The notes under the pieces: generated by a model | Told to the model about the DNA's origin: nothing | What the model saw: the letters and a program-made list of their open reading frames with translations, nothing else | The model's database searches: none | Assembly (NCBI GenBank): GCA_963973975.1 | Contig: CAXBCF010000023.1 | Coordinates: 1 to 51,367 of the forward strand | Reading direction: 5' to 3' | Origin: UBA1494_A sp963973975 | GTDB lineage: Bacteria > Bacteroidota > Bacteroidia > Flavobacteriales_E > Vicingaceae | Length of the DNA stretch: 51,367 nt | Program-made: the position numbers and the translations under genes | Shown here: one piece after another, positions 1 to 9,100 of the stretch | Position numbering within the stretch: position 1 is the first letter of the stretch | How the letters are laid out: the number at the start of each line of letters is the position of its first letter

Positions 1-2747
1 CTTTGACTTACAGTACTTTTAGTACCATTGATACTTTGTTTATGGTGGATCGGGGATTTATTCCACGACCAAGATTAGACACCATTCAGGTGATGGCAAA
101 TGGGGATGTCTATTTTAGGATAGATCGCTCCAATACTGGAACAACTGGAAAGTACTCGATTTACGAGAATGCAGTAAACCCTGCCAACTTAGTAGCTTCT
201 TTTGAATTGGATGATCAAGATTCCATCTTAGTTCCAACTCAAGGAGCAGATACTCAAGTTAAAACCTACATTATTGAAGGAGAAGATGGATGTAATCCAA
301 GTTTAAAGCAATTGAGTATTCCATATACTACCTTTATTCCACAAGGAACTTTATTAAATCCTCAATGTAGCTTGGATTATGAATTAACATGGACAGCCCC
401 TCAAGGTTTTGCAAATGGAGTAGCAGGTTATCGGGTGTATGTGGATCGGGACAACAACGGAAATTTTGCCTTGGAGCAGACTTTGGGAGCAAATGCGAAC
501 AGGGCAGTAGTTAAGTTGGCACGAGACCGAACCTTTAATTTTCAAATCGTGGCATTCGACGACCGAAATGCGGTAAACATGTCAGCAATACTTACTTTCA
601 CAGTCGATCCGAACATCCGCTCATTCGACATTGTGCCTCCAATGAATTTGCGATGTACTTATGTGGATGACAATGGAGATGTTACAGTTTCATGGTTAGA
701 AAGAGATGCAGCTACAGAAGATCCCACCAATAACTTTGATGGAGCAGATGGCTACCGTTTTGAACACCGCTTAAATAATGGCGCTTGGACGCCTTATGGA
801 CCAGGTAATTTAGTTGCATGGGAAGACACTTCTTTAACAATAACAGGGCTTAATCTAAACAATGGGCAATATGATTTTCGAGTGCGTTTATTGTCTGGTT
901 GTAGTGGTTCAGTGCCATCGGATTGGACACAAATAAGCAGCATAAATATCACTGCGACTCCAAGAGCGAATGACATTGAGAAAAGAGCAGATTTGTCTTG
1001 GAATTCAACAGGGGTTGACTACGGCTCCAACTCAGCATATAGAGTGTTTAAAGATACCTTTGATTTAAGGTATACTGATGAGGTTCTGTCACCTTTTGTT
1101 AACGGTCAATCAGAGGTTGACAATCGAAACTCAAGAGTTTGTGATGGAACATTCAACTATTTCGTTACAATAGAAGATCCGCTTTCAGGATGTGTGAGCC
1201 GATCAAACATCGATAATGCTAGAATTCTTGATGAATTTCCACCTGAGCCAATACATTTGAACTACATCACATTTAATTTAGAAACAGGAGACTTAATTGC
1301 ATACTGGAGTGAAGATAATCCCGGAGATGTTGATTCCTTGTTTTTTACCACAACAGATGGCTTTAATTCTGGTTTAAGAGCATATAGAGAGTTGTTAAAA
1401 GAAAAATGGGATATTACCTCTAAACAGGTACTCATTCCTTTCAGCATTCTTGATGCAAGAGATTCCTCTGTGGCAGTAGGAGCAATCACACAAGATGCTT
1501 GTGATAACAGAAGCTCTGAAGAAGATTTAAGCTTCCATAAAACCATGGATGTGGAAGTAGAATGGAGTGTATGTGATTCTTCAATGACAGTTGTGTGGAA
1601 TAAATACATTGGATTTAATGAGGATTTTGGAGTAGAGTATCGAGTTTATCGCAGCATTACAGGAGACTCGGGCGATTGGGAAGAAATTATCGGTAGCACT
1701 ACAACAGATACTACCTATGTAGATAAAATTACCGAGGCAGATTTGACTTATTTTTATCATGTTAGAGCGACTACTTTAGATCCTGAAAATACAGGAAAAT
1801 TTGTATCCAATTCAAACATTGGTTCAGATTTCGCCATCTTTGAGGATGTGCCACGATACGGGTACTTGCGTTATGTAACGGTGTTGCCAAGCAATGAAAT
1901 TGAATTGCAATTCAACAAAGACACCTTGATTAATGTGAGTGGCTACAACATTTACAAAGGAACAGATCGACAGTTTTTATCGCCCATTGCTTATGTAGAT
2001 TACAGAACAGTTAGGAACAACGAAAACTTCAAATTTGTAGATTCAGATGTTGATGTAGAAGGCTTTAGTTATTTCTACAAAATAGTGACGCAAAGTGCTT
2101 GTGCAGTTCCTGTTGATACTTCTAACTTTGGTAGAAGCATCTTGCTGAACATTGATCCAAATACAGAGGCTTTAACCAATACATTGTATTGGAATGAGTA
2201 CCAAGAATGGGATAGCACAGTGGCTTACTACAATGTCTACAGAGGAGTAGATCGCATGCCAACAAATGAGGTTTACTCGGTTGTTACTCCTTCTAACAGT
2301 AAAGAAACAAACTCTTTTGTAGATGATGTGTACGATGATTTATTCTCGATTGGTAAGTTTTGCTATGTTGTTGAAGCAGTTCAAGGAATAGTTAGCGATG
2401 AAGCAACCAATGGAATTCCAAATAACTTGGAACCTGCAACTTCTAAATCAAATGTTGTTTGTGTAACACAAGAACCCTTGTTTTATGTACCAAATGCATT
2501 TGCACCGGATGGAGTCAATCAAATGTTTGGTCCAAAGGGACAGTTCTTTGATTTTAGCTTGTATGAAATGGTGATATACAACCGTTGGGGAGAAGAAATT
2601 TATCGAACTAGAGACTTGAACAAAGGATGGGACGGAACCTACAATGGCAGTGTTGTTCAAATAGGCTCATATGTTTACATGATTCGATTTATTGATGCTG
2701 ACGGTCAAGAACACCGTAGAAAAGGAACAGTTACTGTGATTAGGTAA
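1..2747 (+). CDS. Secreted multi-domain protein with type B T9SS sorting domain (5' end missing)
   Basis: The reading frame is open from the first base and no signal peptide is visible, so the true start lies upstream of the window; the TTG at base 3 is not a credible start. The visible 914 residues are a chain of beta-sandwich, fibronectin type III-like segments, recognisable from recurrent patterns such as GYRVYVDRD, YRVYRSITG, GYNIYKGTDR and YYNVYRGVDR. The last ~85 residues are a CHU_C / gliding-motility-associated C-terminal domain (T9SS type B sorting signal): PNAFAPDG, then YNRWGEEIY, then KGWDGTYNG, ending in GTVTVIR. Such proteins are exported across the outer membrane by T9SS and usually stay at the cell surface or act as adhesins. 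No PorP/SprF gene follows it here. The sorting domain is clear; the specific function is unknown. Confidence 0.85.
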   Translation, partial: LTYSTFSTIDTLFMVDRGFIPRPRLDTIQVMANGDVYFRIDRSNTGTTGKYSIYENAVNPANLVASFELDDQDSILVPTQGADTQVKTYIIEGEDGCNPSLKQLSIPYTTFIPQGTLLNPQCSLDYELTWTAPQGFANGVAGYRVYVDRDNNGNFALEQTLGANANRAVVKLARDRTFNFQIVAFDDRNAVNMSAILTFTVDPNIRSFDIVPPMNLRCTYVDDNGDVTVSWLERDAATEDPTNNFDGADGYRFEHRLNNGAWTPYGPGNLVAWEDTSLTITGLNLNNGQYDFRVRLLSGCSGSVPSDWTQISSINITATPRANDIEKRADLSWNSTGVDYGSNSAYRVFKDTFDLRYTDEVLSPFVNGQSEVDNRNSRVCDGTFNYFVTIEDPLSGCVSRSNIDNARILDEFPPEPIHLNYITFNLETGDLIAYWSEDNPGDVDSLFFTTTDGFNSGLRAYRELLKEKWDITSKQVLIPFSILDARDSSVAVGAITQDACDNRSSEEDLSFHKTMDVEVEWSVCDSSMTVVWNKYIGFNEDFGVEYRVYRSITGDSGDWEEIIGSTTTDTTYVDKITEADLTYFYHVRATTLDPENTGKFVSNSNIGSDFAIFEDVPRYGYLRYVTVLPSNEIELQFNKDTLINVSGYNIYKGTDRQFLSPIAYVDYRTVRNNENFKFVDSDVDVEGFSYFYKIVTQSACAVPVDTSNFGRSILLNIDPNTEALTNTLYWNEYQEWDSTVAYYNVYRGVDRMPTNEVYSVVTPSNSKETNSFVDDVYDDLFSIGKFCYVVEAVQGIVSDEATNGIPNNLEPATSKSNVVCVTQEPLFYVPNAFAPDGVNQMFGPKGQFFDFSLYEMVIYNRWGEEIYRTRDLNKGWDGTYNGSVVQIGSYVYMIRFIDADGQEHRRKGTVTVIR

Positions 2748-2770
2748 TTATTTGATTAATAGAATTTTGA

Positions 2771-2797
2771 AAGGGACGCCAAAAGCGTCCCTTTTTT
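2771..2797 (+). terminator. Rho-independent terminator after the type B secreted protein
   Basis: A 9-bp perfect stem AAGGGACGC / GCGTCCCTT with a five-base loop (CAAAA) is followed by a run of T. It sits 24 bp after the stop codon. Confidence 0.9.
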
Positions 2798-2927
2798 ATT
2801 TTTATTATGTTTTATAAGTATCAAAGTTGAAAGCAATTTCTTTAAAACTCCTTTCTTCTTGATTATAATAAACATAGTAAAGGAACTAGCAAGAGGGGGA
2901 TTTGTTTGGCCTTTAGAGAACCCCCCG

Positions 2928-2942
2928 TCCGCCTCAGGCGGA
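2928..2942. repeat. Short palindromic extragenic repeat (TCCGCC-TCA-GGCGGA)
   Basis: The 6-bp G+C-rich arms TCCGCC and GGCGGA are separated by TCA in otherwise A/T-rich intergenic DNA, just downstream of the tRNA gene as it is transcribed. A C run (CCCCCC) lies just upstream. It looks like the small G+C-rich palindromes scattered between genes of many Bacteroidota. No T-run follows on either strand, so it is not an obvious terminator. Whether it is repeated elsewhere in this genome cannot be seen here. Confidence 0.5.
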
Positions 2943-2993
2943 TATGAATCCTCCAATTCTAAAAAATAGTATAATTATTCTGGTTGGAAATAG

Positions 2994-3067
2994 TAGCGAG
3001 AGGGGGACTTGAACCCCCGACCTCCGGGTTATGAATCCGACGCTCTAACCAGCTGAGCTACCTCGCC
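2994..3067 (-). tRNA. tRNA with anticodon CAT, probably elongator tRNA-Met
   Basis: The minus strand folds as a complete 74-nt cloverleaf. The acceptor stem GGCGAGG pairs with TCTCGCT (two G-U pairs, including the first pair) and the discriminator base is A. The D arm has AGCTCAGCTGGTTAGAGC, the anticodon arm has TTCATAA with anticodon CAT, and the T arm has GGGGGTTCAAGTCCCCC. CCA is not encoded. A CAT anticodon can also belong to the lysidine-modified tRNA-Ile2. The structure lacks initiator features (it has an A/T-type D loop and no three G-C pairs closing the anticodon stem), so it is not tRNA-fMet. Met is preferred over Ile2 by general resemblance only. Confidence 0.93.
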
Positions 3068-3081
3068 AAATTTTTGGAGCG

Positions 3082-3089
3082 CAAATGTA
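3082..3089 (-). promoter_or_regulatory. Promoter -7 box of the tRNA gene
   Basis: Read on the minus strand this is TACATTTG, a perfect match to the Bacteroidota -7 consensus TAnnTTTG, 14 bp before the tRNA 5' end. No clear TTG -33 element lies at the usual distance, so this rests on the -7 box and its position. Confidence 0.55.
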
Positions 3090-3182
3090 CTATTTTATTA
3101 AAATGGTTTTAATCTATTTGAATAAATATTCATTTTAAAATTTTTAGCAGCTTTTTACAATTAAATTTGGACAATTAATTTA

Positions 3183-3213
3183 TTTTGACAATTTTTACGT
3201 CGTTATTTTGACA
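3183..3213. promoter_or_regulatory. Operator-like site A, shared with the LexA-like gene promoter
   Basis: The architecture is TTTTGAC-N9-GTC-N5-TTTGACA. The same elements with identical spacing occur at 5223-5253 in front of the HTH/S24 regulator; 24 of 31 positions match without gaps. GAC-N9-GTC forms a dyad and the last TTTGACA repeats the left half-site. A relaxed -7-like element (TATTTTG) overlaps the right half, so binding there would block transcription of the downstream small-protein/helicase pair. The operator role is inferred. Confidence 0.6.
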
Positions 3214-3303
3214 GAAAAAACAACAAGGACTTAATTTAGTTTGTAAAAAACTAATGACACAAAAGGAAATGCGATATTTGAAAAAAATTAAAAATCAACA
3301 AGT

Positions 3304-3552
3304 TTGGGGAAAAAAATTAAGCTGATATGGGATTTTTATGGTGAAGATGCTTTACAAGTTGCAAAACACCATGCCATTCATTTAAATGATTATGTTACAA
3401 AAACTGCAATCAAAGCCATTGAAATAGATTCAATAGAATTTTCAGATCATGCTGAAGCCTATATTATTGTAGAAGAACAACACCTAGTTCAGGTCAGAGA
3501 CCAACTGCGACCAAAAAGAGGACAATGGGTAGAAGAAACACCTGAAACATGA
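3304..3552 (+). CDS. Small conserved hypothetical protein, translationally coupled to the helicase
   Basis: This 82-residue protein begins with a basic/hydrophobic segment (KKIKLIWDFYG), has a central KHHAIHLNDY motif and ends with VRDQLRPKRGQW. It has no signal peptide or membrane segment, so it is probably cytosolic. I recognise it only as a Bacteroidota conserved family without known function. The chosen start is TTG, because no ATG is available in frame; an unrelated short ATG frame (3269-3325) overlaps the start and could act as a leader peptide. The 3' end overlaps the helicase start by ATGA, so the two are very likely translated from one mRNA and may act together. The shared operator-like site lies about 90 bp upstream. 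Confidence 0.7.
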   Translation: MGKKIKLIWDFYGEDALQVAKHHAIHLNDYVTKTAIKAIEIDSIEFSDHAEAYIIVEEQHLVQVRDQLRPKRGQWVEETPET

Positions 3553-5216
3553 CTCAAGAATTTGCCTTAGCGCTTTTAAAATCAGGAAAAAATGTCTTTC
3601 TCACGGGTGCAGCGGGCACTGGAAAAACCTACGTTCTCAACCAATACATTGAGTATTTAAAAAGTAGAAAAGTACCGGTTGCCATTACCGCCTCTACAGG
3701 AATTGCAGCGACACACATAAACGGCATGACCATTCATGCTTGGGCAGGAATTGGAGTTAAAGAAAGCATCAATAGCAAACACTTAAAAACATTAAGTACA
3801 AGAAAATACTTGGTCAAAAAGATGGAAAAAGTCGAAGTGTTGATCATCGATGAAATTTCCATGTTACATAGAAAACAGTTGGAGATGGTAAGCCAAGTTC
3901 TCCAATACTTTAAAATGAATCAATTGCCTTTTGGTGGAATTCAATTAGTTGTTTGTGGCGACTTTTTTCAATTGCCTCCTGTTGGCAACGAACAGAGTAA
4001 AGATAAATTTGCTTTTATGTCGCCAACATGGGTGCAGTCAGAACTCAATATTTGCTATTTAAAAGAGCAACACCGTCAGCAAGAAGATGCGCTTAACGAT
4101 ATTTTAAATCAACTAAAAAGTGGCAGCTTAACTACACAAAGTATTGAAAAATTAAGTGCAGCTGTTCACAACCAACCAGACATACAGTTTGAACCAACCA
4201 AACTTTTCACCCACAATTTTGACGTTGATCAGATGAATAAAAGTGAGTTGAATAAGCTAAAAAGCAAGTCAATTTACTTTGAAGCAGAACTTAGCGGAAA
4301 TGAAAAATTAATTTCTTCTTTAAAAAACTCCGTTCTAGCAACTGAGAGTATGGAACTAAAAGAGGGAGCTAAAGTTATGTTTGTTCGAAACAACCCAGAA
4401 AAAGGGGTAGTTAATGGAAGCTTAGGTGAACTAGTAGATTTTGATGAAGAGGGATTTCCAATGGTCAGACTTTTGGATGACCGCATTGTAATTGCAGAAC
4501 CTGAAGAATGGAAAATTCAAGATGAGTCTGGTAAAGTATTGGCCTCGTTTAAACAAGTTCCGCTTCGTTTGGCTTGGGCCATTACAGTCCACAAAAGTCA
4601 AGGTATGACCTTAGATGCTGCTGAAATTGATCTATCCAACACCTTTGAAAGAGGGCAAGGCTATGTAGCACTTTCAAGATTAAAAAAATTAGAAAACCTC
4701 AAACTTATTGGTTTCAATCAAACAGCACTTGAGTTAGATTCTTTAGCATTTAAGGCCGATCAACGTTTTCAAGAACTTTCCATCGAAGCAGAAAATAACT
4801 ATTCAATGCCACAATTAAAGAAAGAAGCAACAGACTTTATTCTAAAATGCGGTGGGTTGAACGATGAGAAAGAAATAAAAAAGCAAAAAGGCAAATTAAA
4901 AGCTAAAAAAACCAAGGAAAGTACTTACGATATAACATTTTCTTACCTAAAACAACAAATACCTTTAGCAGAAATTGCTGAAGAAAGAGGCATGACTGAG
5001 GGAACGATTGCCAGTCACTTTATGAAAATAAAAGTTGAACATCCCGAAGAAAATCTCAGTTATTACAAGCCAAAAAAGAGTATAGTAACCCAAGTTGAAA
5101 GAATCTACAAAGAACTACCTCAGTCAGATTATAAAAGTCTGAAATTGATGTATGAGAAGCTAGGTGGCAAAGTAAGTTACAATGACATTAAGTTGGCTTT
5201 GGCTTTTATTATCTAG
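3549..5216 (+). CDS. PIF1/RecD-like superfamily 1 DNA helicase with C-terminal HTH
   Basis: This is a 555-residue ATP-dependent DNA helicase of the PIF1/RecD-like SF1B type. Visible motifs in order are Walker A GAAGTGKT (residues 20-27), motif Ia TASTGIAA, Walker B LIIDEISM, motif III GDFFQLPPV, and motif V/VI region WAITVHKSQGMTLD followed by YVALSRLK. A helix-turn-helix of the RQC/HTH_40 kind occupies the last ~100 residues (IPLAEIAEERGMTEGTIASHF), joined by a Lys-rich linker. PIF1-type enzymes unwind 5'-3' and act on stalled forks, G-quadruplexes or recombination intermediates. It lies in an operon with the 82-residue protein, starting within its stop codon. A LexA-like regulator gene begins 51 bp downstream, and both transcription units carry the same operator-like sequence, which suggests DNA-damage-responsive control. 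Family assignment is firm; the physiological role is inferred. Confidence 0.93.
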   Translation: MTQEFALALLKSGKNVFLTGAAGTGKTYVLNQYIEYLKSRKVPVAITASTGIAATHINGMTIHAWAGIGVKESINSKHLKTLSTRKYLVKKMEKVEVLIIDEISMLHRKQLEMVSQVLQYFKMNQLPFGGIQLVVCGDFFQLPPVGNEQSKDKFAFMSPTWVQSELNICYLKEQHRQQEDALNDILNQLKSGSLTTQSIEKLSAAVHNQPDIQFEPTKLFTHNFDVDQMNKSELNKLKSKSIYFEAELSGNEKLISSLKNSVLATESMELKEGAKVMFVRNNPEKGVVNGSLGELVDFDEEGFPMVRLLDDRIVIAEPEEWKIQDESGKVLASFKQVPLRLAWAITVHKSQGMTLDAAEIDLSNTFERGQGYVALSRLKKLENLKLIGFNQTALELDSLAFKADQRFQELSIEAENNYSMPQLKKEATDFILKCGGLNDEKEIKKQKGKLKAKKTKESTYDITFSYLKQQIPLAEIAEERGMTEGTIASHFMKIKVEHPEENLSYYKPKKSIVTQVERIYKELPQSDYKSLKLMYEKLGGKVSYNDIKLALAFII

Positions 5217-5222
5217 ATATTT

Positions 5223-5253
5223 TTTTGACGATTTTTTTGTCTTATATTTGACA
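5223..5253 (+). promoter_or_regulatory. Promoter and operator-like site B of the LexA-like regulator
   Basis: A perfect -7 box TATATTTG (5243-5250) lies 18 bp before the ATG. TTG elements upstream include 5225-5227, with 15-bp spacing, slightly short for a -33 element. The same bases contain TTTTGAC-N9-GTC-N5-TTTGACA, identical in layout to 3183-3213. The right half-site lies on the -7 box, which would fit autorepression by the encoded regulator. Confidence 0.65.
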
Positions 5254-5267
5254 ACAAAACAGTCATT

Positions 5268-6074
5268 ATGTATTTTGGAAAGAATATTCAACTGCTTCGA
5301 AAAAGGAGAAACCTTTCTCAGGCAGACTTATCGAAAGAATTACAAATTAAAAGAAGTTCACTTAGTGGATATGAAATTGGCAATACTGAACCCAATTTTG
5401 AGAACTTGTTAAAATTCTCTGATTTTTTTAATATTTCAATCGATAAATTACTAAAGTCAGACCTCAATCGATTATCAGGTGTTTATCTCAGTCAATTAGA
5501 GCAAGGAATTGATGTTGATATTACTGGAGGAAAACTTAGGGTGTTGGCTACAACGATAGATTCAGAAAACAATGAAAACATCGAACTGGTTCCTGTAAGA
5601 GCTAAGGCAGGATATACTTCAGGCTATGGTGATCCCGATTTTATTAAAGTTTTACCGACTTTCCAATTGCCATTTTTAGATCGCAATAAAAAATTTAGAA
5701 CTTTTCAAATAAGTGGAGACTCTATGCCTCCAGTTTCCAACAATTCTTGGGTAACCGGTGAGTTTATTCAAAATTGGAAAACCATAAAAGATGGTTACCC
5801 CTATATTGTTGTTACAGAAAATGAAGGTGTAGTTTTTAAAGTACTTTACAAACAGTTTGATAAAAACCAAAGTTTGCTTCTATGCTCTACCAATCCTATT
5901 TACGAGCCTTATGAAATCAATGTAAACGAGATACTTGAAATTTGGAAATTTGTAAATTACATCAGCGAGGAGATGCCCGAACCCAACTTGTCAAGAGACC
6001 AATTAAATGGTACAATGATGAACTTACATAAAGAAATCAGAGAAATAAAAAACACCTTGAGGTCTGAAAAATAA
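5268..6074 (+). CDS. LexA-like transcriptional regulator: XRE-type HTH plus S24 peptidase domain
   Basis: The 268-residue protein joins an N-terminal Cro/C1-type HTH (residues ~1-65, LSQADLSKELQIKRSSLSGY) to a C-terminal S24/LexA-like self-cleavage domain (~105-225). All expected catalytic elements are present: an Ala-Gly bond at 114-115 (VRAKAGY), the nucleophile Ser152 in GDSMPP and the general base Lys191 in VVFKVLY. Their spacing (37 and 39 residues) is close to that of LexA. A predicted helical tail follows. It should repress promoters until RecA* or another trigger induces cleavage. The ATG start follows a short leader after TATATTTG. The matching operator-like sequences in its own promoter and upstream of the helicase pair indicate that it controls both. 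The domain call is strong; the trigger and regulon are inferred. Confidence 0.9.
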   Translation: MYFGKNIQLLRKRRNLSQADLSKELQIKRSSLSGYEIGNTEPNFENLLKFSDFFNISIDKLLKSDLNRLSGVYLSQLEQGIDVDITGGKLRVLATTIDSENNENIELVPVRAKAGYTSGYGDPDFIKVLPTFQLPFLDRNKKFRTFQISGDSMPPVSNNSWVTGEFIQNWKTIKDGYPYIVVTENEGVVFKVLYKQFDKNQSLLLCSTNPIYEPYEINVNEILEIWKFVNYISEEMPEPNLSRDQLNGTMMNLHKEIREIKNTLRSEK

Positions 6075-6175
6075 TTTATGTAGAGTTTGTTTGTTAAAAT
6101 AATAGAATATCTTCCAAGCATTTAGTATTTTTATCGGTCTAATTTCATTTTTAAATTGTCCAATAAAAATACATT

Positions 6176-9100
6176 ATGGTAAAATTTTACAAACTATATT
6201 TCGGGTTATTTTTATTCTTTGTTTTTTCACTTGTTAGCATTTCTTTAAATGCTCAAAATCATTCATCATATCACAATGCTGATTGCGAACCAAGTAATTG
6301 TATTTCTGCTCCAGATCCTATTGTAGTTACTCAAGCTGACAATACCCAAATTACCATTATTGGAAAAGGAAACATGACAAATTCTTGGGCTGAAACAATT
6401 GATGGATTCAGCATAAAACTAAACAACGGGGTGTATGAATATGCTCAAAAAGTAAATGGAGAACTTGTTGCTTCCGGGGTGAAAGCAAACGACCCAAGTC
6501 TTAGAAATGCAGTTGAGCAAAATTTCATTTCAACCCTCACCCCTTCTCTAAAACCTGATTTTGATCCAATAAAATCATCCATCCTCAATCAAGTAAATGC
6601 GCAAATCCAAAGTAAAACTTATCCTAGTTCAGGACATGTTAGAGTTTTGGCATTATTAATTGATTATCCTGACTTACAAGCTACACACACAGTTAATGAG
6701 TTTGATAGTATACTTGGTGGCTCGGGAACTGGAAGAGTCCATGAAAGTTTCAAAACTTATTACGAAGTATCATCCGACAGTCAACTAACAATTTCTGTTG
6801 ATGTAATGGGTTGGTATAGAGCAGATAGTAGCTATATTTATTATGGAAGAGATAGTGGTTATGCGAGAGCTGCAGACCTTGTTAGAGAAGCGGTAGACGC
6901 TGCCGAAATTCAAGGTGTAAACTATGCGAATTATGACAATGACAACAATGGTAGAGTTGACGGAATATTAGTTGTTCATTCCGGACAAGGAGCTGAACAA
7001 GGTTCTCAAACACAATACATTTGGTCGCACAGATGGGTAATGGCGGGTGGAAATTTAGGATCAGCTTTCTACGATGGAGTTACCATTAACGATTATATCA
7101 TGAATCCTGAGGTTACTATTGTTGGTCCAACTCGACGTTTGGTAGGAATAGGTGTTTTTGCTCATGAATTTGGCCATAACCTTGGCTTACCAGATTTATA
7201 CGATACAGATCCTTCCAATGGCAATTCTGCAGGTATAGGAAATTGGGATATAATGGCAGGAGGTACTTGGTTGGGAATAGGCTATGCACCCGGTGATTTC
7301 TCAGCTTGGTGTAAAGAAGAATTGGGTTGGATTACTCCAACTAACTTAACAATAGGAAATTCAGGAAATCACTCCTTACTACCTACTACTCAAAATATTA
7401 GTAATGTTTACAGAATAAATACCAATTTAAATAATGAATACTTTCTACTCGAGAACAGAAAAAAAACAAAATTAGACTCTTTATTACCAGGGGAGGGAAT
7501 GGCAATTTGGCACATTAACACTGATAAAACAAATTCTTTTGGTAATAGAGTTAATGGTGATGTCGCTTTAAAAGGCGTTGATTTAGAAGAAGCAGATGGC
7601 TTAGACGAATTAGACAGTAATATTAATCGAGGTAATGCAGGAGACCTTTATCCTGGCATCACTAACAATACAAGTTTTAATAGTTCAAGCACTCCTAATT
7701 CAAACCATTACACGAATGATACAACCGGTTTAAATATTTGGAACATCGCAAAAAATGGAGATACCATTAATTTTAATTTTGGCCCAGTACCTCCTATACA
7801 ATGCTCAGGAACTACAATACTCACAACTTCTTCAGGAAATTTCGATAATGGTAGTGGCGCATCTAATTATGCAAATAATCTCAACTGTTCATGGTCAATT
7901 CAAGTTCCTACAGGCATGATAACTTTAACTTTTTCATCATTCGATACAGAAGCAGGAGTTGACACAGTGAATGTTTACGATGGAACAGATAGTTCAGCAA
8001 GTCTTTTGGGTAGGTTTAGTGGAAATGCGATACCTCCAACTATTGTTTCAAGTAGTAATAATTTATACATCAGCTTTAAAACTGATGCAAGTAACAATGC
8101 TTCAGGTTGGTCTGCAAGTTATGTAAGCGGAGTACCTGGAGTGAACTGCGGAACAGATACTTTAACTGCGAGTTCGGCAACATTCAATGATGGTAGTGGC
8201 ACTCAAAATTACACCAATAACCTTTTTTGCTCTTGGTTAATCCAGCCAATAGGAGCAAATATCGTTCGGATTGAGTTCGATTCTCTTTCAACGGAATTAG
8301 GAAATGACACTGTAGCTGTTTACGATGGACCAACAAGCGCTTCGCCTCTTTTAGGAGTATTTTCAGGAACAAACTTACCACCAATGTTAAATAGCTCAGG
8401 AGCATCTGTGTTTGTTACATTTACTACTAACGGAAGTATTACCGATAAAGGGTTTCAGATCAGCTATGAAGGAATTAGCAGCTGTTCAGGTGTTACTAGT
8501 TTAACTGCCGCTTCAGGAACATTCTCTGATGGTACAAGAAGTAATCAAAACTATTTCAACAACTTAAATTGTCAATGGATTATTGAACCTACGGGAGCAA
8601 CTTTCATTTCACTGAATTTTGACCGATTTAATACTGAAAATGGTTTTGATTTTGTAGAAGTTTATGATGGAAGAACAACGGCGAGTCCTCGATTAGGAAG
8701 ATTTAGTGGTAATTCTATCCCTTCTAGTCTACAATCCACAGGGGGAGAAATGTTAGTGCTTTTTAGAACCGATGGCTCAGTTGTGAGGTCCGGATGGGAA
8801 ATAAGCTACAATTCAACTACTACCCATTGCTTACAAAATTCATTACTAACAGGTGCTAATGGTACTTTATCTGACGGAAGTGGCACTAACAATTACGATA
8901 ATAATTTGAACTGTAGCTGGCTAATTCAGCCACCATTAGCAGCAACAATTACTTTAAATTTCACTGCATTTAATACAGAATCGAATAATGATGAAGTAAA
9001 GATTTACGATGGAACAGATGCTACAGGCACTTTATTAGCAACATATTCCGGTAATTCTATACCTTCAAACGTTACAGCAAATAGCGGCTCTATGTTTGTT

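Noticed and set aside
2756..2956. 66-codon open frame on the minus strand between the first gene and the tRNA
   Set aside because: It runs through the palindromic repeat and terminator, has no homology-like pattern and no plausible start signal.
5182..5412. Open frame overlapping the helicase end and the LexA-like gene start
   Set aside because: It crosses the intergenic operator region in another frame and has the composition of a shadow frame.
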